Source: Capsicum annuum (Eukaryota > Streptophyta > Magnoliopsida > Solanales > Solanaceae). From it: DNA of 64,000 bases. Below are positions 24,181 to 36,717 of this stretch, one piece after another; position 1 is the first letter of the stretch; each line of letters starts with the position of its first letter. Location of the stretch: the NCBI RefSeq assembly GCF_002878395.1, contig NC_061115.1, positions 154,064,852 through 154,128,851 of the forward strand, read 5' to 3'. A program made the position numbers and the translations under genes. The notes beneath the pieces were generated by a model. The model was given only the letters and a program-made list of their open reading frames with translations, was not told the origin of the DNA and searched no databases.

Positions 24181-24285
24181 GCATCCCACAATAGCAGGAT
24201 TCAGAGAAGAGGCACACCCTAAGGGTGTGATATAGATAATTTATCCTAATGTAAACATTAGTGATCGCTTTCACTAATTTTGATA
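24181..24285 (+). repeat. SINE-like fragment
   Basis: The block CAGGATTCAGAGAAGAGGCA followed by CCCTAAGGGTGTGATATAGA resembles the conserved core of tRNA-related short repeats common in Solanaceae. Both ends are unclear. The family call rests on memory of the motif. Confidence 0.35.
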
Positions 24286-24689
24286 AGTCTTACTTAGTTT
24301 AATGATATAATAATTACTTAACAACCAATTACAAATAAATAATGAATTTGTGATATGATTCAATTTGTTAGTGTCAAAACAAGCCATTAATATACCAAAA
24401 TACGATTTCATGTGTGCTAATAATTGTTTAGACGAATAACATATACTATATATATCCTAATCTACTATACATCTTTGTATTACAGTCCATCTTTAGAATG
24501 ATAATATCTATATTAAATGTTAATATTTTCATAATTTAGTATTAATACAAAGTTTTATAATAAATGACATGAAATATGCATATAATGCATGCATTTAAGT
24601 TTGTAAAAATGAACGATTTAATACCTTTCAATCAAACGTTATTTCTATGACGCTTTTGTTCTGTGAAACAAGTATTAAAACAAAACATC

Positions 24690-25185
24690 AGAAAAAAAAA
24701 TACTAGATTGAATCAAATTATTATACATGATCAATTATCAATTTAGAATTCTTAATTTTATTTATAAATTCTTATATTATTTTTTATACAAACACATCTT
24801 TTAAATATTATTTATGTTATTTTTAAAAAATATTTTTATCAACTTGAAGAACATATGCGAGGCACGTACACTAAGACTGGTAAAAAAGTTTGTGACAAAA
24901 ATTTATATTTATTAAAAACTTTAATAAACAAGTTGTATCTATATATTAGGATTGTTATTTATTAATTTAAAATTAGAACAAAAAGAAGCTATGAACGAAA
25001 TACTAGATTCGATTAAACTCTTAAACATGATAATTTATAAATTTATAATTTTCTTTGTAAAATTCTTAATGAGTGTTATTCAAACATATTTTTAAAAATA
25101 TCATTTATGTTATTTTTACAAAAATTATTCTTATTAATATAAGGGACATCTATGAGATTCGTATGCTAAGACTAATAAAATTCTT
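24690..25185. repeat. Diverged direct duplication, about 300-bp period
   Basis: Blocks in 24690-24895 recur in the same order in 24990-25185: ATACTAGATT, ACATGAT, TTTATGTTATTTTTA and a final TACACTAAGACTGGTAAAA or TATGCTAAGACTAATAAAA. AT-rich and non-coding. Confidence 0.45.
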
Positions 25186-25239
25186 GACAAAACTTACACT
25201 TATTTATTACGATATCTTATAAACAAGTAATATCTTTTA

Positions 25240-25709
25240 GGATAATTATTACCACAAATTTATATAATTTTAAGAAAAAAAATTAATTTAGCTATAATAT
25301 TTCTTTCCAAGTAATTCTTTCGTGATGATAAGACAATTGTTTCAATAATAACTCTAAATGTATGCCCAAAAGCTTACGATTTAGCTACGCCAATTTGTTG
25401 TAACAAAAAATTTTCAATTATTTGGGTAATTATATATTACCACAAAATTTTATAACTTGAAGAAAATAGTTATTTATCTAATAAGATTTTGCTTCGAGTA
25501 CTTTTTGTTGCCTATGATTACTACTGCTATAATAGCTTCAAACTCGTGGCAAAAACATAAGATCTATGATATTTTATTGTAACAATAAGTTTATAGCTAT
25601 TCGGATGTTTATTGCCATAAATTTTTATATCTTGAAGCAAAAATATTTATTTAGTTATAGCATTTTGTTTCGTCTTTTTGTGTGTGACTATAAAGATTAC
25701 TATTGCTAC
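25240..25709. repeat. CACTA subterminal tandem units
   Basis: Two to three diverged copies of a unit of about 180 bp with TTATTGCCACAAATTT, ACTTGAAG, TTTAGCTATAA and TTTGTTTC. The series is interrupted by the hAT insertion and continues at 51582-51870. Confidence 0.6.
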
Positions 25710-25999
25710 TAAACCAATTAATGGGGTGGGCGGGTCAACCTGAAATCGGCCCGTCACTTTTAATCGGTTTGTGGGCCAGTCCGGTTCTGGACCCAACAGT
25801 AATTTTTTAAGAAACAACCAGGGACCAGCCCAGTACACGTAACCCGGTCCAACCCGGATAAACTCGATCAAAAATCTGGTCAAAACATAAAAAAATTTAA
25901 AAGTTTTTTCTCCAATATACACTATATATACCCACCTATATACATTTTAAATACGTTAAACAATATACACACAATATATATATACTATATATATAGTAT

Positions 26000-26930
26000 A
26001 TACTACATTAGAATTTAAAAAACATATACACATATACACAATTACACATGTAATCATGTATACGACTATACGTTAGTTAAATATATATACTACTTTAGAC
26101 TTTAGAGTCTGTAGAAAATATACACACATATATACATAACATTCAGTATACGTACTACTTTAAATAAAACATATACTACAAGATATATACTACAATATAT
26201 ATACTAATTTATAAAACTTATACACATGTATAACTTAAATATATACAACTTTATGTCTATAGAAAATATATACACATATATACGTACCATTCAATATTTG
26301 TACTACTTTAAATAAAACATATACTACAAGATATATACTACAATACATATACTAATTTATAAAACATATACACATGTATACGTTAAATATATACTACTTT
26401 AGAGTCTATAGAAATCTATAGAAAATATATACACATATATACGTACCATTCAATATATGTACTACTTTAAATAAAACATATACTACAAGATATATACTAC
26501 TTTATCAAATATACACACATGTATACCTTAAGTATATACTACTTTATAATCTATAGAAAATATATACACATATATACGTACCATTCAATATATGTACTAC
26601 TTTAAATAAAACATATACTACAATATATATACTCCAATATATATACTAATTTATAAAATATATACACATGTATAGCTTAAATATATACTACTTTAGAGTC
26701 TACAGAAAATATATATACATATATATGTACCGTTCAATATTTGTACTACTTTAAATAAAACATATACTACAAGATATATACTACAATATATATATTAATT
26801 TATAAAACATATAAACATGTATACCTTAAATATATACTACTTTAGAATCTATAGAAAATATATACACATATATACGTACCATTCAATATATGTACTAAAT
26901 TAAAAAATATGCTACTTAATATAATAAATT
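26000..26930. repeat. Minisatellite of about 150-bp unit in hAT 3' region
   Basis: Five to six units, phased by TAAATAAAAC at 26161, 26309, 26468, 26603 and 26752 (spacings 148, 159, 135, 149). Each has CATATACTACAAGATATATA, TATACACATGTATA, TACTACTTTAGAGTCTA and a TATACGTACCATTCAATAT block. The longer unit has a small internal duplication. Non-coding. Confidence 0.8.
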
Positions 26931-27206
26931 AATAATACTCGAGGTTTTGAACTTAAAAGAATTTTGTTTTTTCATTATGTGCATATATGATTACATGTTT
27001 GTTATATTTAATTGTCTATTACTTAGTGTAAAGCTTGATAGTAAATTAGTAATATATTAAAACTACGTATTTAATTTAAACTAGAAATTCAATTTAAATC
27101 ATTAAATGAAAAAAACTACAAAGTAAGGAGTGAATAAATGTTATATTTTATTGATTGTAAAATGATTCAACATTTATAATGTACATGAATGAAAAATCTA
27201 CAAATT

Positions 27207-29600
27207 TTACATCATTTTTTTCAACTCATCCATGTTAACATTAACGGGAACTGGCATAGGATAGTCAAAATCAATGGGGCCGAAACCATGCATTGGACTT
27301 GATTGTGCTGAGTTCTCCCTTGAAGTCATAATTTCTTCAAGATTCTGTTCGTCTTTCGACTTCACCTCCATTCCTTGATTTCTTCGTTCTGCTCTAATTC
27401 AATCTCTAAGGCAAACTAGAACATTCATAGCATTGCTTCCCAATGAGTGTTGGTTGTCTCCAAGTTGTTATCCTCCCTGACTAAAAGCGCTCTTGAAAGT
27501 ACAAGATATTGTGTTTCATTATTCTTCCACCAATCCAACGCATTAATCTGTCGTCTACAATCCTCTAGCGGCGTTCGAAGATAATACTTAAATTCTTCCC
27601 GAGAAGCTATTGTGTAAGTTTCCGCCTTAACACTATTCCAAATATTTAAATCATAAAAGTGATCAGGAAAATCACTATATGCCAACCTTTTCGAAGATGA
27701 TGGCTCCTCGGGAGGATGAGGAGCGACAGTTAGAGTGATATTTGTCGGTACAACTAAATTAAATAAATTAGCATAATGGTTATATAATTTTTCTATGTAA
27801 ATGTTCGCATCACTCATAACCGTATACAAATCTGGTTGTTTTTGTTCTTCATTATCAGAATCATTGTTAGTATTTATCTCTAAGTTATGATAAATAAGAG
27901 TACTAAAGTGACACATAGTAGTATATTTCATGCATGGATTTAGTATAGCACCAACCAAGTAAATAGGGAGAATTGAAAAAAATATTTTTTAAATTTAGCA
28001 AACATAGCACCAACAACTTATTTGTAACCTTCTTTATTCTTATATTCTTTGAGAAAAGTAGAAATATCGGTTATATATGCTAAAATATTACAAACAGTAG
28101 GAAAATAAGCACCGAAACATTCAACTGTAGCTATATAAATTTTTTTCAAGAACTTAACAAGATCATCAATTACAGCCCAATCAGAATCATGTAGCATACA
28201 TTCAGCCGAATCAGCAAATGAATCACAATATTGGTTAAAAGTTAGTGTAATAGGAACTCTATAAGCATGACAAGTTTTTAAATAATCATACGTAGCATTC
28301 CATCTAATATCACATTCTTCAGGCATCAATATCAGTCTAAGTCTATTTTGTTCACATTTAACTTTAAATTTCCTAATTCTTTTTTTATGATTATTTCTTT
28401 GAATAAAGCCAACAACAAGTCGGATTTTTTCAATATAAAGCTCAAAAAATTCAAGACCATCTCTTACAATTAAATTATATATATGACAAACACACTTAAC
28501 ATGAAATATTTCAGGTAACAGTGGAGAGAGACTAGCTTATAACTTTGTAATAACAGTCTTGTTGTTAGAAACATTATCAAAAGCAATACATAAGACTTTT
28601 TCTTCAAAATCATAAAATTCTGCAACTTTACTAATCAAATCAACAATAAATTCTCCAGTATGTCTAAGATCTTCATCATACAAAAAAGCTAGAATACGTT
28701 TTTGCATAACAAAATCACTATCTATCCAGTGACAATTAATGATTAAATAATTATTTTTATTAACAGCACGACCAAAATCAGAAGTTAGAGCCATTCTACA
28801 TTGAATATTTTTTAACAATGTAGATAAATAAAAAATATATTGTGAATGAATTCTAAAAATATCAGCCCGAAAAGTACTTCTAGGAATACGATTAAATATA
28901 GGATTATAAATTGCTTGAATATAATGAATACAAGCATCCGAAGAAGGAAAACTGAAAGGCAAATAACCCACAACTACCATTTTTGCTATTTCTTCCCGGT
29001 CCCTTAATTTATTATAATTCTTAATTACCTAACCGGTTGCTGGGTCCATTCTAGTTTGTGTTGGCCAACCAATATCCTCACCACCTCGTGCAATAAATAA
29101 CTTTGTTTCATGATTATCATTTATATGTATCATAATGTACCCCCTTGATTGCCTACTTGTTGACAAATATTAAATTTCAACTTAGTCTCTCCTTCTATAC
29201 GTGTACAAAATTGCCATGCAATACTAGTTGTTCTATGAGCTCTTGGAGCACGGGGAGGACGGGGAGGGAGATTAATCGATTCAGATGTAACATTAGCATT
29301 TCCTACTGCGGGTGTCTCACCAATATTTTCCTCATCATCTTCTAAATTAATCGCATCTACTTCATTTTTTTCTTCTATATCGTAATTTTTCTGAGCTTCT
29401 ACATAATTCATATCGTGTGCACCTACACCTACTTTTCCTCAAAAGATTGACTAAGCGGTACCGAAGGTACATGGGTATATCTACTACTTGAACTACCTTT
29501 ACCGTCAGTAATTCGCTTTTTACTACCACTACTATTGCTGGGACAAATTTTTTGACACTTTTACTGGCAAGGTTTCTTAATTTATCCATAGTAAAAATCA
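27207..29600 (-). pseudogene. hAT transposase (RICESLEEPER/Ac-like), decayed
   Basis: Read leftward. The N-terminus starts MDKLRNLASKSVKK near 29586. A proline/arginine stretch and a poor BED-finger region follow (29130-29411), then the RNase H-like core. 28537-28980 has MVVVGYLPFSF and ALTSDFGRAVN. After one stop comes the hAT signature FHVKCVCHIYNLIVRDGL, then 28018-28329 with CDIRWNATYDYLK. 27425-27958 carries the dimerisation region INALDWWKNNETQYLVLSR. The usual ARD..AIPVSTVASE segment after it is deleted (near 27487-27500). The frame then shifts to SAFSQGG and a tail ending at 27207. Several stops and shifts make it inactive. The family call is secure, the subfamily less so. Confidence 0.88.
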
Positions 29601-30162
29601 AACTAAAATAAATTCAAAAGACACAAAATAATAAAATTAAATATTGAACAATTAATACACTAATTAAAAATAAGAAATGGAACGATAATACCAAATTTTG
29701 GAAGTATCCAAAAGTTGCGACTTTAGAAAACTTCCACTCCTATTTGTAATTGCAAAATTAAAAAATAAAATTAACCACTTCAGGAGATATGTAGAATATT
29801 TGAGAATTGAGAGAGAATGAGATTTGAGAGAATTAAAATTGTATGAAAAATGATTTGAAAGTGTAGGGTATTTAAAGAATTTTTTTTGGGTTTTAAAAAA
29901 TATTTTAAATTAATTTGTTTTCTTTAATAAAAAAGGCCAAGTAGCCATTTTTGGATCCAAACGACCATATAGCCATTGGGCCCAATGACTATTTTGACCC
30001 AAATGGTCAAATCCTAATTTTTTTGTAAAAAGTAAATTGGGCCGGGCTGGGCCGGTTAACCGACGAGTCTGGATCGGGTTGGGGCTGGTCTGGGTTAACC
30101 GAGCATAAAAAAATATTATCCCAGCCCGGGACCAATAGCCCTAAGCTCGGGGGCTGATCGGG

Positions 30163-32057
30163 TGTAAGACCCCGCGAACTTCTGAGCTTAATTCAGTCCT
30201 TTAAGCTTGTCAAGGGGTCCCAGACTTAGAAAATTCTAACCAAGTTCCTAGACTTAGCCTATTTTGAACTTCAAAAGTTGACAATCTCATCTCGACATCT
30301 TAATGTCCTTTAATGGCCCGTATTTTTATTAAATCACGATCAGGAAGGTCAATAGGTGTTCCAGGACATGTTTTGGATTTTTTGGAACACGTTTAGATTA
30401 TGTTCGGAGTCCCAAAACCATGGACCAACGCGATCTTAGAACGCCGCATCGCCAATTGTGTTGGTCAACATTTGTGCAGGCTGCCAGAGCCAAAACTTCT
30501 GAGACTCGACGCAATCATGGCACGATGCATCGAATATTGTGTTGCAGCCATCAACGCACTGGGTCGCTTGTAGCGTCGGCACCTAGTTTTAGTCATTAAA
30601 TGAACACATCCTCAAGGGCAAAAAAGTCAATTTCCCACCCCTATATAAGCCATAAACACGTAATTCAACCCTATTTCACCCAAATTATAGTGGTTTCTCT
30701 CTCAAATCCATCAAGAACAAGCTTAGGATTTCTAATTGAGGATCCCATTTCAAGAATTTCATCATTTGTTTTCAAGAATCTTCCATCCAAGTTATGCATA
30801 GTGTTGATTTATGAATTCCTTTCATCCATAAAGCTCAAGAACCCTATTTCAAATTATAAATCAAGATATTTATGTTGTGGGTTGTGTTGTAACCATGTTT
30901 ATCTTGTTGTACGATTCCCAAGTTGGAATCTTTATGTGTTTTTCATAAAACTAAGTTAGCATTCAAGTTGAAATCCATGAATAGAGTTGTTCATAATGTG
31001 TAATTTGATAATTACACCTATGCCCTAGTTGTGCATGTAAGATGTTTGATAAAATGCCTAAGAGGATAGAAATTGTGTATTATATAGCTCAATTGTAACC
31101 CATATGATAAATACATGTCTTGCCCTTATGTTCAAATAACTCTCATGCTATTGATATGCAAGATAGATGTTTGTTGGAATGCTCATGATGTTAGAGTATG
31201 AAATTATGATACTTATTATATACATTCCTACCATGTACAAGTTTATGATAACCATGTGCTTCATAATATCCCCAACTTATTATATCGTGGATTGTTGATG
31301 TTGGTCATGTATTCAAGAATGTCATGCCTTGTCAGTTTCCCTCTATCGAGTCCAGGGGGTACTTGTACCCGACAACTTAGCTGTGTGCCTAGAGCCAGTG
31401 TCATGTTTTCACGATACTCTCAGTCAAGCTATAGTCAATAGAAACCAGTCAGTCATGTGACTCAGGAAAGCTCAGTAATTCAATAATCTTAGTAGTATTT
31501 AGTCAGTCAATGGAACTCAGTTAACTTAATTTAGTTCAGCTTAGTTAGTCATGTTCAGTGTCTATTCAGATGGGAGTAGGATTTAGCACCGAGTGAACTC
31601 AAGGATGGGAACTCACCTGCCAGTTAAGGGTGTGATTCTTAGAAGCAATTCTTGTGTTCTAGAACTACGTAGCCAGTATAGGTTGAGAAATCTAACCTAC
31701 TAGTTGAGGGTTGATGAGGTGGCTTAACTGCCAGTGGAGGGTTCCCACCATTCTTATTTGAGTACCTGGAAGTTGAGGGTCACTCACAGCTTGTCCTTAC
31801 CGGTGGCGCGATATTGACACCCTTTAAATTGGGGTTATAGATTGGACCCCAACTTAGCTATATTGCTTTATTTGGGGTATGTCGGTTAGATGACTATTTC
31901 CCACAGTTATAGTTTCAGTCTCAGTCTCAGTAATAGAACTCAGATAGTTCTATAGAATTTAGGACTGTCAGATACAGTCAACTCAGAACAGTGTGGACTC
32001 ATCTAGTTCCTTCAGTACCTAGACTGTCAGATACAGTTGCTCAGAATCAGTTATTAG
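30163..32057 (+). repeat. Gypsy-2 5' LTR, first part
   Basis: Aligns with 48955-50850. Contains a CpG-rich repeat region (30422-30575) and a TATA box TATATAAG at 30642-30649, followed by transcript-like sequence with no long frame. Interrupted at 32057 by the LARD. Confidence 0.85.
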
Positions 32058-34393
32058 TTTTTTGACAAAATTTTGACTTATTTAGAATCGCCACTTGATT
32101 TTGATAAGGAATTAAGAAACCTTTATAAAATACTTTGAATGACCCAAAACAGAAAAATCATTCAAGTTTTGAAGATTTTGAGTAAGCGGTTCCTATTAAC
32201 ATTTTAGAAAGGTGTTAGGCACCTAAAACGTCCGCTAACTTGCGGTTATCCGGACAATTTGAAAACATCTTTTGATTAACTTCTAAAAGTTTAATTTATT
32301 AAAAAGTGATTGAATTTTTAGAAAGGACATTTGTAAAATAGATTTAGGCAACTTAGTAGGAATTTTAACTAAGTCTAAACGAAACTGATAAGCAAATAAA
32401 CACATAAAAGGAGAAAGGGAGGAGAAAGTAAAGGATTTAGGCTATTGGACCCAAATCAAGACCTGTCCTTGTCTATTAGGCTTTCGACCCACTCCACCTG
32501 TCCTAATCTAGTTTACAACTTTAGATTCGAGGCCCAAACGAATGAATAAAGAAATAAATAAATAAAACAAAGATAACAATAAATGAATACAAAAATAAAT
32601 GAGACTTTCAAGTCTCTTAGCTATTTTACTAATGGGTTTCAACCTATCTCCTAATTTTTCCGTCTTCATGCATTTGTCTGCCATGTCTTATCCTATTGAG
32701 CCATCTTTTAAAGTCTTCTAAAAGTGGGCCTCAATGGCCCATAGCGAAGATGCAAAAAGAGGAAAGAGTCCATTTGAACTCTCTTGTAGAGTAGCAAAAT
32801 GGGACAACAAAACTAGTGTCGAATTTGCAACTACCAAAAAATGACATCGACGTTAACGTGGAAACCACAATCAATCAACGAACCTTCAAGGCTCCTGATT
32901 AAACGATCAGCTTTCAAAGAATAAGGAAAGAAAAATAATTTTACTAGAGAAGCTGATGTGCTCTAAAAATCTTTTCTGCTTTTTTTTTTTAGAATTTTCA
33001 AACTCCCTAAGCAGTATCCGATGGGTTCCTTATATAAAAGGCAGGATAGGGGCATTTTTGGGATTTAAAAGAAGGAAACCCTAGGATTTGAAATTCGAAA
33101 ATCTCCTCCCACAGCCTCATTTCTCGTCCTCAATCGTACTCATTTTGGATTTTCCCTGAGAAATTTGCGACGGGTGGACCAATAAAATTTAGGCAAAACA
33201 AAATTTCTTCAAGAACCAATGAAAATCGTCCAAATGTGTACGAAGTCGTACGCATTATCCTGATATTTGCGAATTTGAGCTGTTGAGGGGACACCTGGAC
33301 CTATTCGGAAGCTTCTCGAGCTTTCTTCGTACGAACCAATATGAGATGCGTATGGAGAAAGGTCGGGTCATTCTTTTTCTGGGTTTGCGAGACATGGGTC
33401 GGGTAGGAATTGAAGCTGTTCGAGGGTTCTTATTATTGTTGTCGATTGATATTGTTGTTGCTTTGTACGCAACTTTTTGCTGCTTTGGAGGAGAAGGGGG
33501 GAAGATAAGGAAGATTGGGCTAGCGGGTCAGTTCCATTGGGGTTGGGTTGGTTAATATAATTAAAAATAAATAGGTTGCTGAAGGGGTAGGAAATGGGTT
33601 GGGTTTTGGATAATTTGGGATGAAATTGATATGGTGTTAGGCATTAGGGACTAATGGGTAGATTGTTGGAGCAATTGGGCCTTTGTTCGATTTGGTTGGC
33701 AGCTTTGGGTTTTAAATTAGGGTTATTTAATAACCCCTATTAAGCCTAATTAGGTTATTAAATAACCCTAATTAAATTTAATTAGATTAGAATAATCATA
33801 ATTAAATTTAATTGGATTAAGAATAACTCAAATTAAATTTAATCGGATTAAAATAATCCCAATTAAGAAATGGTAACTTTTGGGATTAAGATTGAATTAC
33901 AATTTAAATGACTTATTTAAATTCTAACCAAGTCGAATATCTATTGGTCAATTGTATTACAATTGGGCCAATTTGATTTCGATTGAGGTCATATTTAATT
34001 CGTTCGGTAAATTGAATCGCAATCTGGCGCGAATCCAGTAACAAATTAACCTCGAGTTTCTTAATTTGACAAAAATCCAACAAATATTCCTCCAAATAAA
34101 ATATTTCGAGAACAAATCATATTTAAAAATAAGACTTTATCCATTTGGATTAGTTTTCAAGTTTAATCAATAAAAGTCTAATTTTGATAAAAATGTTCAT
34201 TTAAATAACAAAATTTATACACTCGCATGTCTATAAATACGAAAATATAATCATTAATTAAATGATAAAATTAACTCAAATAAATATTTTAAATTGCATT
34301 TATTTGAATAAAATAATTGTTGTGATTTTATTTTAAAAGTGTCGAAACTCGAGATTAAATTGGATTATGGAGGGCAAAAATTAGGTGTCAACA
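32058..34393 (-). repeat. LARD 3' LTR
   Basis: Ends TAGGTGTCAACA on the plus strand. The usual TG at its start is TT here. TATA-like box on the minus strand at 33031-33040. An ORF at 33283-33555 lies wholly inside the LTR and shows no conserved protein motif. Confidence 0.85.
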
Positions 34394-34412
34394 ACTTCCC
34401 CCTCTCTTTGGG
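34394..34412 (-). promoter_or_regulatory. LARD polypurine tract
   Basis: The minus strand reads AAAGAGAGGGGGAAG next to the LTR edge. This fixes the element's orientation. Confidence 0.75.
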
Positions 34413-34854
34413 TAGGATGGATGTAAGTAATCCTGGGCAAAGGGAGGTTGACGCTCCTAATTTTTGTCCGACCACAAATTTGGATCTGAAAGAGGTTGGT
34501 TTTCACACGAGTTTCATAGAGTTATGGCCGAACCTCGGTATCAGGTTTCCTACATATCTCAGGTTTCATGAGAATTCAGGCTACCTGTAGTTCATAAAGC
34601 TTGATTTTAAGCACGATTTTTAAGAAAATTCACAAGCTATCTTGGTTTTGAGTTTTTAATGAAACCAAAAAGCTGGGAAATAAAGGGATTTGGGGGGAGG
34701 TTGGAATGTAGTCGAGTTTTCAGCAAAGAGCCCAGCCTACATATCCCTGAGACTCAAGGAACCAGACTGCCTATAGTTTGACTCAATCGGTAGAAAAGAT
34801 AGTTTTTTATTTCGGACTATCTTTGTCTCGGAATGAGTGACAAGTTGATCGAGT

Positions 34855-35715
34855 TGTGGAAAAGAAGCTTGTAAACTCTTAAACAGGAATATGGGATCCT
34901 TCACATCCATAGGCAAGAACTTACCTAGACATAATTTCCAAACTCTAAGTGTTTTATCACTTGAATTTAAAAGAAAGAGACGGTTATCCTCGGTATGAGT
35001 TTAGAAATATCCCGAAGGCGAAGCTAAAATTAGAATATCCCAAAATACCCACATATCTTCTAACAGGGGTGTGGTTAGATGGTGGTGGCATTCATCCTTC
35101 AGCTCGCGTCCAGAGAGTTTGACGTCCCTCTCTAGACTATGTCCCTTTTTGCTGCTAAGAAAGAGTTCCACGTTGTGTTGCGTCCTATCTGAAGTCGTCC
35201 GCACCTGTACTTTTGATTTGAGATTTTACTCCTCTCGGATGCTCTCGACAATGCTTCAAGCAAAAGGTGTTAGTGTTAAACATAATTCATGAAAGAGGTA
35301 TGTAGTCTTTTACTATATCTCCTAGTAGATTGTCGCCTGAAAAGCAAAGTTATCCCTTCGTGTACCTATTTGGAAGGAAATAACTTGCAACAACATACAC
35401 AACAACCCTTTTGATTATTTCATAATTATCTCATTTGTCGGTTGGATATGTCTTCAAAGTGGGGTGTCTCTTTTGGACACCGACGACACTTTATGCAAAA
35501 CGGTCCTTGCAACCGTGTAATCTTGTGCTGATGTGGTAACCTTTTTGGTTACATATAATGCTAGTTGTATGTAGCGTGATAACATCTCTGGTTATTGATA
35601 ATAATTTTTGCATATGATCTCTGGTAAGTCTTGCGCATCTTTTATACCGATACGACTTATAGATTTCCCTTAAATTGTCAATCTTTGGATAATCTTGCAT
35701 ATTATTTGATGTCGA
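34855..35715 (-). repeat. LARD inverted arm, left copy
   Basis: Reverse-complement copy of 39945-40752. Both arms include the same translated block (TTSDRTQHNVELFLS) on opposite strands, which shows homology rather than a gene. The arms are diverged and gapped. Confidence 0.8.
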
Positions 35716-36220
35716 ATACGAGGCGACATACAAATATCCTTTGAATTGCTAGCTTTTAGGTGATCCTACACATTATCCGACCTTGGATAAGAGATGACTT
35801 ACAGATATCCCTCCAATTGTTAGCTCTCTGGTATTCTTGCACATCATCTGACCTTGGATACAATATGACTTACACATATATCTCAAATTGCTAGTCTTTG
35901 GGTAATCCTGCACATAATCGATCTTGGATATGATGCAGCTTATAGAAAACCCTTGGACATTTTTAATTTGATAATCTTGCATATTCTCCGATAAGGATTT
36001 AGTTGCGACTTATGGATAACTTTTGAATTATCAATTTTTGGGTGACCTTGCACACTATCCGATTAGGATGTTGTTGCGGCTTACGGTTGACCTATGAGCT
36101 GTCAATTCATAGGTAATCTTGCACATTATCCTATTTTAAATAATATGACTTATAGATGACCCACAAATTGTCAATTTCTAGGAAATCTCATATATCACCC
36201 GTCTTTGGATAACGACTTAA
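35629..36220 (-). repeat. Tandem array, about 71-bp unit, in LARD
   Basis: Eight to nine units, each with TAATCTTGCACATTATCCGA, GATATGACTTATAG and AATTGTCAATTTTTGG variants. It begins inside the left inverted arm and extends past it. The right arm has essentially a single unit (39948-40010). Confidence 0.8.
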
Positions 36221-36267
36221 AGGCATTCCTTCAAATCATATGCTCTTGATGCATTCAGATGTCGATT

Positions 36268-36503
36268 CATAAAATGATGAGATATCCTTGATACTAGCGT
36301 ATGCTATCTCGTGTGTCAACAGATATTAGATGCTGATAATATCCTCGACGCTAGCGTATGCTATCTAGCATGTCAATAGATATTGAATACTGATGATATC
36401 CTTGACACCAGTATATTCTATCTCGCGTGTCAACAGATATTGAATATTGATGATATCCTCGACGCCAGCATAGGCTGTCTCGCATGTTAACAGATATTAG
36501 ATG
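36268..36503 (-). repeat. Tandem array, about 57-bp unit, in LARD
   Basis: Four units with GATATCCTCGACGCCAGCGT, CTATCTCGCGTGTCAACAGA and TATTGAAT. Directly follows the 71-bp array. Confidence 0.8.
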
Positions 36504-36717
36504 GCCCTTTCAGTAATGGCATGAATGACCCTCTTGGCAATGATATGAATGACCCTCTCGGCAATGGCATGAATGGACCTCTTGGCAATGGCATGAAATG
36601 ACACTCTTGGCAATGATATAAAATGGCCCTCTTGGCAATGATATGCAATGGCCCTCTTGGCAATGATATGCAATGACCCTCTTAGCAATGATATGCAATG
36701 ACCCTCTTGGCAATTTG
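36503..36717 (-). repeat. Tandem array, about 25-bp unit, in LARD
   Basis: Eight units of GACCCTCTTGGCAATGATAT plus a few bases. Because the unit has no stop in two minus-strand frames, it makes repetitive open frames (IIAKRVIHAI-type peptide) that I do not regard as genes. Confidence 0.85.

Noticed and set aside
36268..36717. CRISPR-like regular array
   Set aside because: Units are head-to-tail with no unique spacers, and this is eukaryotic repeat DNA.
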